Numbered from the stretch's first letter, positions 31,287-38,861 are shown. The stretch: 39,987 nt of DNA from Oscillospiraceae bacterium (GCA_021771675.1 JAETOP010000022.1:1-39987), one strand, 5' to 3'. The notes: generated from the letters alone by a model not told the origin. Numbers and translations: made by a program.

Positions 31287-32296
31287 AAAAAATACTGGTA
31301 TCATTGTTGGCGGCAGCCATGGCCTTCGGACTTCTCACCGGCTGCGGTTCATCCAAAACAGAGCAGACATCCGCTGCGGCGGGCGGTACGGAGCAGGCTG
31401 CGCAGGGCGCGGGGCAGGCGTCTGCTGACAGCAGCAAAATGACGGCCATGATCATTATCATACCTCAGGGCGATCCTTTTCTGACGCTGGCTTACAACGG
31501 CGTCAAGCAGTACGCCCAGGAGTCCGGCAAGGAGGCTAAGATCATCGAGGCTCTGGATAAATCCGAGTACACCGAGCAGGTCCGGGCCATGGCGGAGGCG
31601 GGGGCGAACCCCATCTACGTGGTTTGGGACGACCTGGCTGACGTGGCCTTTAACCTGGCTCCGGATTTCCCCGACACCCAGTTTATTCTGGTGGACACCT
31701 ACGCTACCAGCGATCTGCCAAACGTGAAAACCATTGTGGTGGAACCTCAGGAATCCGCGTTTATCGCCGGAGTTGTTGCGGCAAAAACCACCAAGACAAA
31801 ACAGGTGGCCTGGATCGGCAACATGGACCTGCCCACCGTGAACCGCTGGCGCGCCGGATTTGAGGCCGGTGTGAAATACGGGGACCCGGACGTGGCCTGT
31901 GAGTCCATCTACATCGGTTCCTCCGACGACCCCAACAAGGGCGGGGAGCTGGCCAAGCAGCTGATCGGAAAGGGAGCGGACATTGTCATGCACTCTGCCA
32001 ACCAGGCGGGGCTGGGCGTGATCCGGGCCTGCGAGGAAATGAACGTGTTGTGCATTGGCAGCGACGAGTGGCAGGGCGCTATCAACCAGGACATCGTGTT
32101 CTGGTCCGCCCTCAAGGATACCACCGGCGCCACCTACGCGGCGGGCAAGAGCGTGTCCGAGGGACAGTTTAAACCCGGTATGGAAATCTTCGGCCTGGAC
32201 TCCGGCGCCAGACTCTACGATGACCGGGATTACCAGAAACTGCCGGAGGACCTGCAAAAGCGGGAGCCGGTTAAGGAAACTTTTTTAGTTTTGTGA
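31283..32296 (+). CDS. BMP-family (PnrA-like) substrate-binding lipoprotein, C-terminus probably cut
   Basis: A 337-aa ABC-type binding lipoprotein. The signal peptide ends at LLTGC (Cys21) and is followed by an Ala/Gln linker to about 50. The BMP fold starts at MTAMIIIIPQGDPFLTLAYN; later parts are QESAFIAGVVAAKTTKTKQV and SANQAGLGVIRACEE. Family members bind purine nucleosides or related compounds. The C-terminal end LPEDLQKREPVKETFLVL stops abruptly in an AT-rich stretch just before the recombinase terminator, where homologues usually continue for about 15-25 residues with a helix and strand. No ATPase or permease gene follows. The integrated element most likely split this ABC operon. Confidence 0.88.
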   Translation: MKKILVSLLAAAMAFGLLTGCGSSKTEQTSAAAGGTEQAAQGAGQASADSSKMTAMIIIIPQGDPFLTLAYNGVKQYAQESGKEAKIIEALDKSEYTEQVRAMAEAGANPIYVVWDDLADVAFNLAPDFPDTQFILVDTYATSDLPNVKTIVVEPQESAFIAGVVAAKTTKTKQVAWIGNMDLPTVNRWRAGFEAGVKYGDPDVACESIYIGSSDDPNKGGELAKQLIGKGADIVMHSANQAGLGVIRACEEMNVLCIGSDEWQGAINQDIVFWSALKDTTGATYAAGKSVSEGQFKPGMEIFGLDSGARLYDDRDYQKLPEDLQKREPVKETFLVL

Positions 32297-32297
32297 T

Positions 32298-32333
32298 AAG
32301 CAGCGTAATGTACGAGAGTATGTTACGCTGCTT
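32298..32333. terminator. Terminator overlapping the recombinase stop codon
   Basis: AAGCAGCGTAA (32298-32308) and TTACGCTGCTT (32323-32333) form an 11-bp stem with a 14-nt loop. The recombinase stop (32323-32325) lies in one arm. It can end transcription from both sides. Confidence 0.75.
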
Positions 32334-33996
32334 TTCCTTTCAATTCGAGTTGCGCCACAAGCTGTGTTGCACCAACTTCCCCGATAAAGGTATAGTAGAT
32401 GTCAATTTTCTGCTGGCGGTGGCCGCTGCTCTTGTCACCCTCATGGATAACAATTTTCTCTATCAGATCGTGAAGCATACCACGGGAGAGTTCTTCAAAA
32501 GAAGTGTACTTCCTGGCCATCTTCAAGAAGCTGTCTATTTTAATGACTTTGCTTTCAGCTTCATTGACCTGTTTCTGAATATCTGCGATTTCAGAACATG
32601 TATCGCGCTGTTCTTTCTCATAGTCTGATGACAGTTTTTTGAACCGTTCGTCAGACAGCTTTCCACTTATATTGTCCTCATAAAGCCGTTTGATGATGTT
32701 ATCCAGCTCACCAATCCGACGCTCCTTTGCAGCCAGTTCCTTTTTCATGGACTGTATCTGCTTTTGCTGCTCCTTTGCGGAGCGATTCATTAAACGCCGG
32801 ACAAATTCCTGTTCGTTTTCAAGTGCAAAAGTAACTGTCTGCTTTAGGTTTTCCAATACCAGATTTTCCAGAACCACTGCTCTGATGTAGTGCATGGTAC
32901 AGCTATTTGTCCGGTCACGGTATTTCCCACAGCAATAGCACTCCTGATTTTTACTGATATTCTGTCCACGGTGAGCGCGGAGTGGGGAACCGCAGTCTGC
33001 ACAGAACAGCAAACCAGAGAACAATGCCATTTCCCCCTGCTTGGTAGGACGTGGCCGCCCCTCCCGCAGTCGCTGAACCTGCTCCCAAACCTCTTGCTCT
33101 ACCAGCGCCGGGTGAGTATTCTCAAAAATCATCTGCTGATCCTCCGGGGTAGGCAGCCGCTTCTTGAACTTATAAGACTTGGAGTAGGTTTTGAAGTTGA
33201 CCGTGTGGCCCAAATATTCCTTATATTCCAGAATGTTGGCAATCGTGCTGTCAGACCAGTTATAAGGTGCTTCCGGGTGGTAGTTCCGCTTTTTCCCTGT
33301 CCGGCGGAATGCCAGCGTACCAGGTGTGGGGATTTTTTTCTTGGTCAGGATATTTGCTATCCGAACCGGCCCCAGCCCCTGTGCGGCCAGATCAAACATC
33401 AGCTTGACTACCCAGGCTGCTTCCGGATCGGGAACAAGCTGGCCACCTTCGCCCTTAATATAGCCATAAGGAGGGTTGCTGCTTATCCGTTGCCCGGACA
33501 TACCTTTCATTCGCTTGACCGCCCTTTGCTTCTTTGAGCAGTCACGGGCATACCATTCATTGAACAGATTGCGGAACGGGGTCAGGTCATTTTCGCCCTT
33601 TTGAGAATCTACACCGTCATTGACAGCAACAAAGTGAACCTCATATTCCGGGAAGATCATTTCCGTATACATGCCCACCTGCAAGTAGTCACGGCCAAAT
33701 CGCGACATATCCTTGATAATGACCCTTTTTACTAAACCAGCCCGCACATCAGCTACCATTCTTTGAAAATCAGGGCGGTCAAAGGTCGTGCCGGAATAGC
33801 CATCATCAACATAAAATCGGTAATTGGTGAAGCCGTTTTCTTTGCAATACCTTTCCAGCATTTCTTTCTGGTTTTGGATACTGTTGCTGTCACCGTCATT
33901 TGCGTCGTCCACCGATAACCGGCAGTACAGGGCAGTCAAAGCGTCCAGGCTCAACACGTTATGGTATGAAAGCATTTCAGTCATATTTGCCATCAT
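32323..33996 (-). CDS. Large serine recombinase (TnpX-like)
   Basis: A 557-aa site-specific recombinase that integrates and excises the element. The resolvase catalytic domain (about 20-165) has TALYCRLSVDD with nucleophile Ser28, DDGYSGTTFDRPDFQRM and IIKDMSRFGRDYL. The recombinase domain (about 185-300) follows (RRTGKKRNYHPEAPYNWSDS). A zinc ribbon (CADCG ... CYCCGKY) lies near 333-357 and a long coiled coil at about 395-475, then a C-terminal part. It is shorter than Tn4451 TnpX (about 700 aa) but has the same architecture. The ATG overlaps the stop of the small recombinase gene as ATGA, so the two are coupled. Confidence 0.93.
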   Translation of the reverse strand: MMANMTEMLSYHNVLSLDALTALYCRLSVDDANDGDSNSIQNQKEMLERYCKENGFTNYRFYVDDGYSGTTFDRPDFQRMVADVRAGLVKRVIIKDMSRFGRDYLQVGMYTEMIFPEYEVHFVAVNDGVDSQKGENDLTPFRNLFNEWYARDCSKKQRAVKRMKGMSGQRISSNPPYGYIKGEGGQLVPDPEAAWVVKLMFDLAAQGLGPVRIANILTKKKIPTPGTLAFRRTGKKRNYHPEAPYNWSDSTIANILEYKEYLGHTVNFKTYSKSYKFKKRLPTPEDQQMIFENTHPALVEQEVWEQVQRLREGRPRPTKQGEMALFSGLLFCADCGSPLRAHRGQNISKNQECYCCGKYRDRTNSCTMHYIRAVVLENLVLENLKQTVTFALENEQEFVRRLMNRSAKEQQKQIQSMKKELAAKERRIGELDNIIKRLYEDNISGKLSDERFKKLSSDYEKEQRDTCSEIADIQKQVNEAESKVIKIDSFLKMARKYTSFEELSRGMLHDLIEKIVIHEGDKSSGHRQQKIDIYYTFIGEVGATQLVAQLELKGKAA

Positions 33997-34427
33997 TGTG
34001 CCGCACCCCCTTTCAGGAGTGCATACAGGCGTTGATCCCGTTCACGCTTCCACTGGTTAAGTGAAATATCCTGGTTTAACACATAGAGCGTCGTTCCCTG
34101 GGTGTCGGCATAGTCAATAAGTTCGTCAGCAAGGAACAAATCACGGCTGAACCGGGAAAAATCCATAGCAGCCATAATAGCATATTTCCGGTCACCAGAA
34201 AGGAATTTCTGAATACCAGGGCGGTCAAGAGTACGGCCAGAAAAGCCGCTGTCCACCAAATAGATGATCTGCTCAGGGGTAAAGCCCTGTTGCTCCGCCC
34301 AAAGGGCCAGTCGTTTTTTCTGTGTTAGAATCCCCAAAGTATTGACTTGACTGTTTGCCGAATCTACACGGCAATAAAGCGCGATATATTCAATTTTTTT
34401 ATTGTCCTTTTCGTTCGTCTGTAACAT
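33993..34427 (-). CDS. Small resolvase-domain protein, catalytic serine position changed
   Basis: A 144-aa protein with only a serine-recombinase catalytic domain: IEYIALYCRVDSANSQ, then LVDSGFSGRTLDRPGIQKFL and MDFSRFSRDLFLADELID. Aligned with ALYCRLSVDD of the large recombinase, the serine is replaced by Asp (RVD); a Ser follows one position later. It lacks the recombinase and zinc-ribbon domains. It may be an inactive accessory subunit that helps or directs the large recombinase. The ATG at 34427 is chosen because GGAGG (plus 34433-34437) is 5 nt upstream; ATG 34430 is too close. It is translated directly ahead of the large recombinase. Confidence 0.8.
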   Translation of the reverse strand: MLQTNEKDNKKIEYIALYCRVDSANSQVNTLGILTQKKRLALWAEQQGFTPEQIIYLVDSGFSGRTLDRPGIQKFLSGDRKYAIMAAMDFSRFSRDLFLADELIDYADTQGTTLYVLNQDISLNQWKRERDQRLYALLKGGAAQ

Positions 34428-34473
34428 CATATCCTCCAATCCGACGAACTAAAGGGCTTGGGTTTATGCCTTT

Positions 34474-34479
34474 ATTATA
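34474..34479 (-). promoter_or_regulatory. -10 element of the recombinase operon
   Basis: On the minus strand this is a perfect TATAAT, 47 nt before the small recombinase start. A -35 of TTCCTA type is weak. Confidence 0.4.
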
Positions 34480-34515
34480 CCGCACCTTTGCCGTCTTAGG
34501 AAGCACTTTCGCACA

Positions 34516-34692
34516 TTAAAGTGTTAAATTTTTATTAACTGATGTACCCAGGCCAGCTTCACGTTCAATCAATCGCGCCATTTTGTCGGCAGCAGTTTCT
34601 TTGCTGTCCTGATTGAAGAAAGAGGACACAACATAGGTCGTGCCCTTTACCCGGCGCATCATCACAGCGTCCGGTTTCCTATCTTTGTCCAT
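34516..34692 (-). CDS. TnpW-like small transposon protein
   Basis: A 58-aa gene. It starts ATG 34692 (MDKDRKPDAVMMRRVKGTT), continues YVVSSFFNQDSKETAADKM and ends VNKNLTL. This matches the TnpW pattern of Tn4451-type elements: a short basic start, R-R-x-x-x-T-T-Y-V-V, then S-K-E-T-x-x-D-K-x-x-R-L-I. GCAGGTG precedes the ATG. The function of TnpW is unknown, though it travels with the large serine recombinase. The position, 89 nt upstream of the small recombinase and on the same strand, supports it. Confidence 0.75.
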   Translation of the reverse strand: MDKDRKPDAVMMRRVKGTTYVVSSFFNQDSKETAADKMARLIEREAGLGTSVNKNLTL

Positions 34693-35170
34693 TTTTCACC
34701 TGCTTTCTATAAAAAGAGGGCACCGCGCCGGATTGCTCCAGCGCGGGCCTCGGTTATCGTTTTATTTAGTACCGTATTATCTGGACTTGTCATCGTCCAT
34801 CGGCTCACCCCCGGTACAGTGGGAACATTCAGATCGTGCCGTGGTTATCCAGCCGGTAGCTGGCGGCCCTCCGCGTTCGGTGAAGTAATGCGTTTTCTAC
34901 TGTGACAGGTCACGGCAATTTCCAGCCCACCACAGGCCGGGTATCAGCCGCCAAATAACCGCTCAGCCCCTTTGATGTTATCGTATTGACGGACTGCTCT
35001 GACCAGTCCGCAGGGGGTCGTGGCGTTTGCGCTATGCGTTGCTCGCTGTCACATTCAAAATCTGAATGCTGATATGAACGGATTGCCCGCTGTTTGTCAA
35101 GGTCCTGATATAGAAAAGGTCCTCCAATCCCTTTCACTATATAGGAGGGAAAGCGGGCAAAAGTTGATAG
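34693..35170. other. Non-coding stretch rich in inverted repeats
   Basis: No convincing gene is seen in these 478 bp. Pairs found: CGGACTG (34990-34996) with CAGTCCG (35004-35010), and TTGCCCGCT (35083-35091) with AGCGGGCAA (35152-35160), the latter enclosing CCTCC (35121-35125) and GGAGG (35144-35148). A frame of 75 codons on the minus strand (GTG at 35137 to 34910) lacks a ribosome binding site. The region may hold a leader or a small RNA, or control sites of the element. Confidence 0.4.
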
Positions 35171-35566
35171 TCAGGCGGCAAGATTTTCACGAATTTTTTT
35201 CAGTGCAGATTTAGCGGAACGCATGACAGCCGCCTTATGACACCCCTGCATTTTGGCAATTTCCGAGTAAGAGTAACCGTAGGCAAAATGCAGAATAAAT
35301 CGCTCACGTTGCTGCGGTGGAATATCTTGCAGAACGGCCTGTATTTCCCGCAGCCGTTCTATACGTTCATAGGTTTGTTCCAAAGGCTCCGTCGCCAGTT
35401 CAAAAAGCAGGCAGTTGTCAAAGGACCTCCCGTCGATATGTTTCCGGCGCTCATATCTCTGGCGTTCTTCCTGGCGGCGGCTATCCTCATAAACCTTGTA
35501 AACGTCCACCGACACTTCGACCTCCAGCAGATTATGATCGATATTAGTAATTGTAATGACATACAT
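35171..35566 (-). CDS. Sigma-70 region-4-like regulator of the element
   Basis: A 131-aa protein. The N-terminal half is charged (VEVSVDVYKVYEDSRRQEER) and the C-terminal half ends with a sigma region-4 type helix-turn-helix: LQDIPPQQRERFILHFAYGYS, then YSEIAKMQGCHKAAVMRSAK. Such proteins are common in Firmicutes conjugative elements, where they control element genes. ATG 35566 (MYVITITN) is taken because GGAGGG lies 7 nt upstream; a start at 35584 would lie before that site. The reading frame upstream overlaps the 63-aa gene. Confidence 0.8.
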   Translation of the reverse strand: MYVITITNIDHNLLEVEVSVDVYKVYEDSRRQEERQRYERRKHIDGRSFDNCLLFELATEPLEQTYERIERLREIQAVLQDIPPQQRERFILHFAYGYSYSEIAKMQGCHKAAVMRSAKSALKKIRENLAA

Positions 35567-35580
35567 AGGCCAGCCCTCCA

Positions 35581-35772
35581 TCATGCAACGCGGAAAAAAG
35601 CGACGATCTCTTTCGGCGTATGTTCTGCATGAGTATCACAGAACTGTTTTGGTTCGCCGCAGGCATAAGGACAGCTTGCGGCAGCCTGACAAGGTGGCGT
35701 AGGGGCAGGGGCCGCTGTGATTAAAACGGATTCCCCAGGAGCCAGATGAATTACTTTGATGGTTTTTACCAT
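35581..35772 (-). CDS. Small Cys/Pro-rich hypothetical protein of the element
   Basis: A 63-aa protein not assigned to a family. MVKTIKVIHLAPGESVLIT is followed by a Pro/Ala stretch and cysteines (CQAAASCPYACGEPKQFC) that might bind metal, then HTPKEIVAFFRVA. GGAGGTG (plus 35780-35786) lies 7 nt before the ATG. It is directly upstream of, and likely co-transcribed with, the sigma-like regulator. Its leader can fold over the ribosome binding site. Confidence 0.65.
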   Translation of the reverse strand: MVKTIKVIHLAPGESVLITAAPAPTPPCQAAASCPYACGEPKQFCDTHAEHTPKEIVAFFRVA

Positions 35773-35782
35773 AATAGAACAC

Positions 35783-35827
35783 CTCCGATTTTTGTATTAG
35801 AGGGCTTATCCCTCTTATCTATCGGAG
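35783..35827 (-). promoter_or_regulatory. Leader hairpin hiding the ribosome binding site of the 63-aa gene
   Basis: CTCCGAT (35783-35789) pairs with ATCGGAG (35821-35827), with an inner stem AGAGGG (35799-35804) and CCCTCT (35810-35815). In the minus-strand RNA the 3' arm carries the GGAG of the ribosome binding site. Folding would lower translation. Confidence 0.55.
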
Positions 35828-35888
35828 ATTAGAGAACCTGTAAATTAAAGGGTAACGATACAATTTTCAAAAAATAAATAGACAAAGA

Positions 35889-35919
35889 CAAGGGCAGTAT
35901 CGCTTGGATACTGCCCTTG
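35889..35919. terminator. Hairpin after the 125-aa sigma-like gene
   Basis: CAAGGGCAGTAT (35889-35900) and ATACTGCCCTTG (35908-35919) form a perfect 12-bp stem with a 7-nt loop, 7 nt after the gene stop. On the minus strand it is followed by a broken T-rich stretch, so it is a likely terminator. Confidence 0.65.
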
Positions 35920-35926
35920 CTTTCAA

Positions 35927-36304
35927 CTATTCGTTTAGATATTCCCTGAGCCGGTGGAACGCTCTTTGAAGCAGTAGCGTAACCGCCGCCGGACTACACT
36001 GGAATACTGCCGCAATTTCCTTGTACTGATATCCCTCCCAAAAAGCAAGTTTAATAGCCTGCTTTTGCCGGTCGGTCAGACGACGCAGGGCTTTGGCTAA
36101 TTTTTCATTTTGGACAGTATCAATAAAGTCCTCGTTAAATAATTCTGTGGTAAAGTCGTTGTGGGGAAATAAAGAACGTTCTTGGTAAATGAGTTCTTCA
36201 CTCATACTTTCCAGTGAGTAACAATGATAACGAAATCTACGGTTTGCATTGTTGATTTTACGATCTTCTTCATTTATGGTCTTAGTCCAATATTCGTAAT
36301 CCAT
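35927..36304 (-). CDS. Sigma-70 region-4-like protein
   Basis: A 125-aa protein. The C-terminal part LRRLTDRQKQAIKLAFWEGY, then KEIAAVFQCSPAAVTLLLQRAF is a sigma-70 region-4 helix-turn-helix (about 73-117). The N-terminal ~60 residues are charged and lack a clear sigma region 2. It is similar in type to the sigma-like ORFs of Tn916- and Tn1549-like elements. GGAGGAG lies 3-4 nt before the ATG and inside a 13-bp inverted repeat. It is probably an element-encoded regulator. Confidence 0.8.
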   Translation of the reverse strand: MDYEYWTKTINEEDRKINNANRRFRYHCYSLESMSEELIYQERSLFPHNDFTTELFNEDFIDTVQNEKLAKALRRLTDRQKQAIKLAFWEGYQYKEIAAVFQCSPAAVTLLLQRAFHRLREYLNE

Positions 36305-36309
36305 TTACT

Positions 36310-36350
36310 CCTCCATTCCAATCATTTTTTTGAAATAATTGGAATGGAGG
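36310..36350 (-). promoter_or_regulatory. 13-bp leader hairpin covering the ribosome binding site
   Basis: CCTCCATTCCAAT (36310-36322) and ATTGGAATGGAGG (36338-36350) are perfectly complementary with a 15-nt loop. In the minus-strand mRNA the 3' arm ends with GGAGG just before AGTAA-ATG, so the stem occludes the ribosome binding site of the 125-aa sigma-like gene. There is no T-run after it. It looks like a translational switch. Confidence 0.65.
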
Positions 36351-36395
36351 CGATCTACACCTAAAAACGAAAAGGTGGGAATTGGAGATAAATAT

Positions 36396-36425
36396 AAAAG
36401 CGCGTGCCTTCGGACACGCGCTTTT
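36396..36425. terminator. Terminator of the signalling operon (UUCG loop)
   Basis: AAAAGCGCGTG (36396-36406) and CACGCGCTTTT (36415-36425) pair over 11 bp; the loop includes C-TTCG-G, a stable tetraloop. T4 ends on both strands. It lies 10 nt after the kinase stop. Confidence 0.9.
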
Positions 36426-36435
36426 ATGGATAGAT

Positions 36436-37821
36436 TTAAATTAAAAATCTTTTTAATATGCGAGTCAATTCTATATCATCGATTGGCTTTGCTATATGGG
36501 CATTCATACCGCACTCCAGACAATGCTGTATGTCATCAGAAAAAGCATCTGCACTCATAGCTATAATTGGAACAGATAGGGCATTAGGATGATTCAGTCC
36601 ACGGATAGCTTTTGTGGCCTCATACCCTGTCATATGCGGCATCCGTATATCCATAAGAATGGCATCGTAATATCCCTCTGGTGATCTTTGGAACTTGTCC
36701 AGACAGATCTGGCCATCTTCTGCCCAATCCAGTTCCACGCCTAAATCGGAAAGTAATTCTTTAGCAACTTCCCAGTTTAGTTCATTATCCTCAGCAAGCA
36801 GAATACGACGTCCGGATAGATCGATATTGTGGTTCAATGTCTGATCATTTTCTGTTTCAGCGCCCATATACTGACGCAAAGCATGATACAGAGTGGATTT
36901 AAAAAGGGGTTTGGAAATAAAACCACTAATACCTGCTTCACGAGCTTCCGCTTCACATTCACTCCAGTCATATGCAGAAATCAGCAAAATCGGCACTTCA
37001 TCTCCCAAATTACGCCGGATTTCTTTTGCAACTTGAATCCCATTCATACCAGGTAGTTTCCAATCCAATAGAATGATTTGATAATCATCTCTCTTTTGGT
37101 GGTGTTGGGTAACCAGTTCTATCGCCTTTTCTCCACTCAATACCCAGTCGGCATTGATGCCGATGGTTTTCAGCGTGTCTATCGCTGTCCTGCAGAGTAA
37201 TTCATCATCATCAACTACCAACATATTCCAGGAAGGAAGAACCATATCCATTTCCAGTGCAACCGCTTTTTCAAAATCAAATGTAAGAGAAACCTCGGTA
37301 CCTTTATCAAGTTCACTTGTTATATTAAGGGATCCTTCCATTGCCTCCACAATGTACTTTGTAATTGCCATTCCCAAACCAGTGCCTTGCGTTTTACTAA
37401 CCCTGACTCCATCAGCACGGCTATAGGGTTCATATATTCTTTTCAGAAAATCTGGCGACATACCAATTCCATTATCCTTGACCTTGATATGGATTCGGAT
37501 ATAGTTTTCTCCTTTCGGAGATTTTTCTTCAGAGAGGGATAGTTGTATCGCCCCCCCCTCCGGTGTATACTTCGTTGAATTCGATAAAAGATTTAGCAAA
37601 ACCTGATTCAAGCGTACACCATCGCACCACATATTTTCTGTTAAGATATTTTCCACATGTATGTCAAAGGTTTGCCTTTTTGCCTTAACCTGTGGCTGCA
37701 TAATATTAACAATTCCTTCAACAACTTCCTTTAATGAAATTTGTTCTGTTGTTAAAGTTAATTTCCCACTTTCAATTTTAGACATATCCAAAACATCGTT
37801 GATCAGCCCTAATAGATGTTT
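36436..37821 (-). pseudogene. C-terminal half of a broken hybrid histidine kinase (ATPase and two receivers)
   Basis: An open frame of about 450-460 residues with no start codon backed by a ribosome binding site. Upstream in the same frame it reads KHLLGLINDVLDMSKIESGK, which is the end of a HisKA domain. Next come HATPase_c (N-box Asn71 counted from the first Met-like codon at 37791, DNGIGMS, GTGLGM near 137-142), receiver 1 (Asp243 in LLDWKLPGMNG), and receiver 2 (Asp381 in LMDIRMPHMTG; Lys in IAKPID). In this kinase type these segments follow the membrane sensor half, which is encoded directly upstream in another frame. The phospho-accepting histidine is missing from both pieces. Confidence 0.8.
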
Positions 37822-38861
37822 ACTTGATATGCTTTACTTGATTCAACCGCTTTTTGGCGGGCTTCCTCTAACTCAAGCATCTGGGAACGGGTTATGGAAA
37901 AATACCGGCTAAAGACCAATGTCAGTATAACCAATATAGAAGCACAGGATAATAATGTCAGAATCATACGCTGATTGCTCAGACGATTTATGGTATCATC
38001 CAAAACACTATAGGGCATTACTGCCACCAGATACCATTCCGAATAAGGTAATGATATTCCACAAATATGCCGTTTCTCACCATCTACTTCAAGTGTTCCG
38101 GAATACTTTTTATGATTCTTTAACGCACTGCCAAACTCTTCAATCAACGTTCCTTGTAAAGAGTTTCCTGATTCAGACTGAAGCTGTTCCTGTAACTGTT
38201 CAAAAAATCCTGCCAGCTCCATGTTTCTATTTTGTATGACAAAACTGCCGTCCGGTCGGATAATATGATAATACATCAGCTGGTTTTCATCCTGCAGCGC
38301 CAGAAAATCCGTAATATACTCCAGTGGTACAGCAGCTACCAGACCGGTGCACTTACTTCCATCCCGCATAGGATAGGACGCGTCAATACCAAACAATACC
38401 ACTTCTTTCCCGGTCGAATCAACCCCCACGGCAACTCTTTGTTCCCCCTGTGCCAGCGCTTCTACAAAAGGAGCTGGATTGCCGGGCTGTATAGATGCTC
38501 CATAAAGAGTTTCAAAGACCCCCTCCTCGGAACAAAGCGCTAAATAGTCAAACCCTCTGACCTTCGCCCTGTAAATCAACTCTTCATACAGTTGCTCTCT
38601 GTCAGTATTATCTGTTGGGACAACGGAAATAATGCCTTTGACCTGATCAAAACGTAGTCCGATTACCGTATCAAAGTGTCCGGAGATTTGCTGATTCATT
38701 CCTGACATGTAGATTTCTCCAATCTCAGTAATTGCATTTTTACTCTTTTGGCTCATATAAATTCCCAGAACACTGAAAACAACAATACTAAAAAGCAAAA
38801 CTCCTATGAAGCTGAAGATTAAGAATTGCATTGCGGGATCCCGTTTTTTCCTGATCTTCAT
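37809..38861 (-). CDS. N-terminal sensor half of the broken hybrid kinase
   Basis: A 350-aa frame with a proper start (AAGGAGGAA before ATG 38861). TM1 is about 12-34, an extracytoplasmic double-Cache-like sensor spans about 35-300, TM2 is about 303-325 (LTLLSCASILVILTLVF), then a coiled linker LELEEARQKAVESSKA. In intact relatives the linker runs into a HisKA domain; here it goes out of frame after SSKA and stops after YQVNIY. The remaining domains lie downstream in another frame. The protein could still be made as a membrane-bound fragment, but cannot signal as a kinase by itself. Confidence 0.8.
   Translation of the reverse strand: MKIRKKRDPAMQFLIFSFIGVLLFSIVVFSVLGIYMSQKSKNAITEIGEIYMSGMNQQISGHFDTVIGLRFDQVKGIISVVPTDNTDREQLYEELIYRAKVRGFDYLALCSEEGVFETLYGASIQPGNPAPFVEALAQGEQRVAVGVDSTGKEVVLFGIDASYPMRDGSKCTGLVAAVPLEYITDFLALQDENQLMYYHIIRPDGSFVIQNRNMELAGFFEQLQEQLQSESGNSLQGTLIEEFGSALKNHKKYSGTLEVDGEKRHICGISLPYSEWYLVAVMPYSVLDDTINRLSNQRMILTLLSCASILVILTLVFSRYFSITRSQMLELEEARQKAVESSKAYQVNIY
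37819..37842. repeat. Short direct repeat at the kinase deletion junction
   Basis: TTTACTTGAT occurs at 37819-37828 and 37833-37842, separated by ATGC. On the coding strand each copy contains TCAAGTAAA, which reads Ser-Ser-Lys in one frame: the first as part of SSKA (end of the linker) and the second as SSKH (start of KHLLGL). Its position exactly at the break suggests the deletion ended next to this repeated codon group. Confidence 0.7.

Larger units (their letters stand above)
32297..36395. mobile_element. One end of a Tn4451-like integrative element
   Basis: This starts right after the BMP gene and holds a large serine recombinase at the edge, a second recombinase, a TnpW-like small gene and sigma-like regulators, all on the minus strand. 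Base composition drops compared with the host genes to the left. The left junction must be close to 32270-32300. The right junction is not seen; the signalling operon to 39987 may be cargo or host DNA. No direct repeat flanking the element can be shown from one end. Confidence 0.7.

Noticed and set aside
34910..35137. 75-codon minus-strand frame (GTG start)
   Set aside because: No ribosome binding site, sits across inverted repeats and no recognisable domain; kept as non-coding for now.
36339..36560. 73-codon plus-strand frame
   Set aside because: Runs through a terminator hairpin and the antisense of the kinase gene; no ribosome binding site.
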